Positions 39,564 through 40,310 of a DNA stretch of 40,310 nt are shown here, one piece after another; within the stretch, counting starts at the first letter, position 1, and every line of letters begins with the position of its first letter. The DNA is taken from positions 1 through 40,310 of the forward strand of contig JBKPCD010000212.1 of NCBI GenBank assembly GCA_046727175.1, written 5' to 3'. Both the position numbers and the translations under genes were made by a program. The DNA comes from JBKPCD01 sp046727175. Its GTDB lineage: Bacteria > Acidobacteriota > Vicinamibacteria > Vicinamibacterales > 2-12-FULL-66-21. The notes under the pieces were generated by a model that did not search any database, was not told the DNA's origin, and saw nothing but the letters and a program-made list of their open reading frames with translations.

Positions 39564-40310
39564 ATGAATCCGACAGCCCCCCTGCGGCAGCCGTGGCTCG
39601 TCATGCTGTATCTCGCAGGCGACAACAACCTCACCGAGGACATGGTGCTCGCGCTGCAGAACCTTCTGGAACTGGGTCCTCTCGCCGGCGACAAGATCGT
39701 CGCGCAATTCGATCCGAGCGGAGTCGGCTTGTCTACGCAGAGATACGACTTCAGCGACCCGCAGGGCAAAGTGACGCTCGAAGATTTCCGCGACAAGACA
39801 TTCGACGCGACGGAGAGCGACACTGGAAGTCCAGATACTCTCATTGAGTTCATCAAGTGGGCATACACCAAAGATACGTTGAGCACGGCTGCCAGTAAGA
39901 ACATGAACTACCTTCTCGTTCTTTCTGGCCATGGTAGCGGGACGACTGAAGACTTTCTGTTAAAAGACGACAACTCATTCGATGCCTTGTCGATCGACGA
40001 ACTCACGGATGTTCTGGAATCGGCGACGAGGATTAACGGCACTCGCCGGAAAATCGACATTCTGGGTATGGATGCCTGCTACATGAGCATGGGCGAGGTC
40101 GCCTATCAAATTCGGGATTATGTCGACATTCTCGTTGGGGCGGAAGGGTTGGAGCCTGCGTTCGGCTGGCCCTACCGCGAAATTCTAGTGGCTGCAAAAG
40201 ACTATTTGGCAAGTCAGGCCATTCCGCATATGAATCGAGAAGAGTTGGCAAAGACGATAGTCAGGACTTACGTCGACCACTATGCTGACTACGATCGTAC
40301 CGCCGGGCGC
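39564..40310 (+). CDS. C11 (clostripain-like, caspase-fold) cysteine peptidase, 3' end cut by window
   Basis: An open frame of 249 codons running off the window. The ATG has AAAAGGAG 9 bases upstream. The N-terminal WLVMLYLAGDNNL is the family opening. His123 in LVLSGHGSG and Cys172 in ILGMDACYMSMGEVAYQI form the catalytic dyad, 49 residues apart, close to characterised C11 enzymes. VGAEGLEPAFGWPYREIL continues the caspase-like fold. No signal peptide is seen, so it is probably cytoplasmic, on the same side as the zf-HC2 finger and the sigma factor. C11 peptidases cut after basic residues and often self-activate. It is the third gene of the sigma/anti-sigma operon. Domains beyond the window edge are unknown. 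Confidence 0.9.
   Translation, partial: MNPTAPLRQPWLVMLYLAGDNNLTEDMVLALQNLLELGPLAGDKIVAQFDPSGVGLSTQRYDFSDPQGKVTLEDFRDKTFDATESDTGSPDTLIEFIKWAYTKDTLSTAASKNMNYLLVLSGHGSGTTEDFLLKDDNSFDALSIDELTDVLESATRINGTRRKIDILGMDACYMSMGEVAYQIRDYVDILVGAEGLEPAFGWPYREILVAAKDYLASQAIPHMNREELAKTIVRTYVDHYADYDRTAGR

Noticed and set aside
37561..40310. Part of a type III-E CRISPR (craspase) system
   Set aside because: No gRAMP/Cas7-11, Csx30, Csx31 or array is present, and the peptidase is of C11 type rather than TPR-CHAT.

Overview
The window looks like chromosomal DNA from a high-GC acidobacterium, most likely in or near the class Vicinamibacteria. This is inferred from gene families, not from a marker gene. The pointers are four very large FtsX/MacB-type orphan permeases (the ADOP family), two adjacent PadR regulators, a CarboxypepD_reg/TonB-dependent receptor, Tat-exported glycoside hydrolases, and several classes of intergenic repeats. 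I saw no tRNA, rRNA, phage, transposase or CRISPR.

Region 1 (1-7814) is sugar catabolism: the end of galT, a Tat-exported GH36-type alpha-galactosidase, an MFS transporter, a mannonate dehydratase (manD), a DoxX-like membrane protein and galK. Together these release galactose from oligosaccharides, feed it into the Leloir pathway, and dehydrate a sugar acid. Region 2 (7800-9857, minus strand) holds a geranylgeranyl-reductase-type flavoprotein and a small protein that resembles an ImmA/IrrE metallopeptidase but lacks the catalytic Glu. Repeat arrays sit at 4192-4538 and 9041-9286.

Region 3 (9911-21596) holds three ADOP permeases and two PadR genes around a GH127 beta-L-arabinofuranosidase-like enzyme with an unusual C-terminal domain, plus a small secreted protein. 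Both permeases with an N-terminal prefix domain lie directly downstream of a PadR gene in the same orientation. Palindromes overlap both padR promoter regions. Region 4 (21811-31088) has lysS with a long C-terminal extension, then four same-strand genes: a Cys/His-rich exported peptide, a TonB receptor, an Asp-box (sialidase-fold) protein, and an exported TPR protein fused to a SAM methyltransferase. Three of these four carry Cys/His/Met clusters typical of metal ligands, which suggests a metal (perhaps copper) handling locus.

Region 5 (31205-35969) is a compact run of an MBL-fold hydrolase, an ADOP permease, and an exported erythromycin-esterase-like/OmpA-like fusion. Region 6 (36103-40310) is the most interesting: two divergent operons, each pairing a sigma factor with a probable protease. 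One encodes an ECF sigma factor and an exported HExxH protein. The other encodes a second sigma-70-family factor, a membrane zf-HC2/TPR putative anti-sigma factor, and a caspase-fold C11 (clostripain-like) cysteine peptidase cut by the window edge. An ECF-like promoter lies between them. I read this as a candidate protease-gated sigma-factor signalling system.
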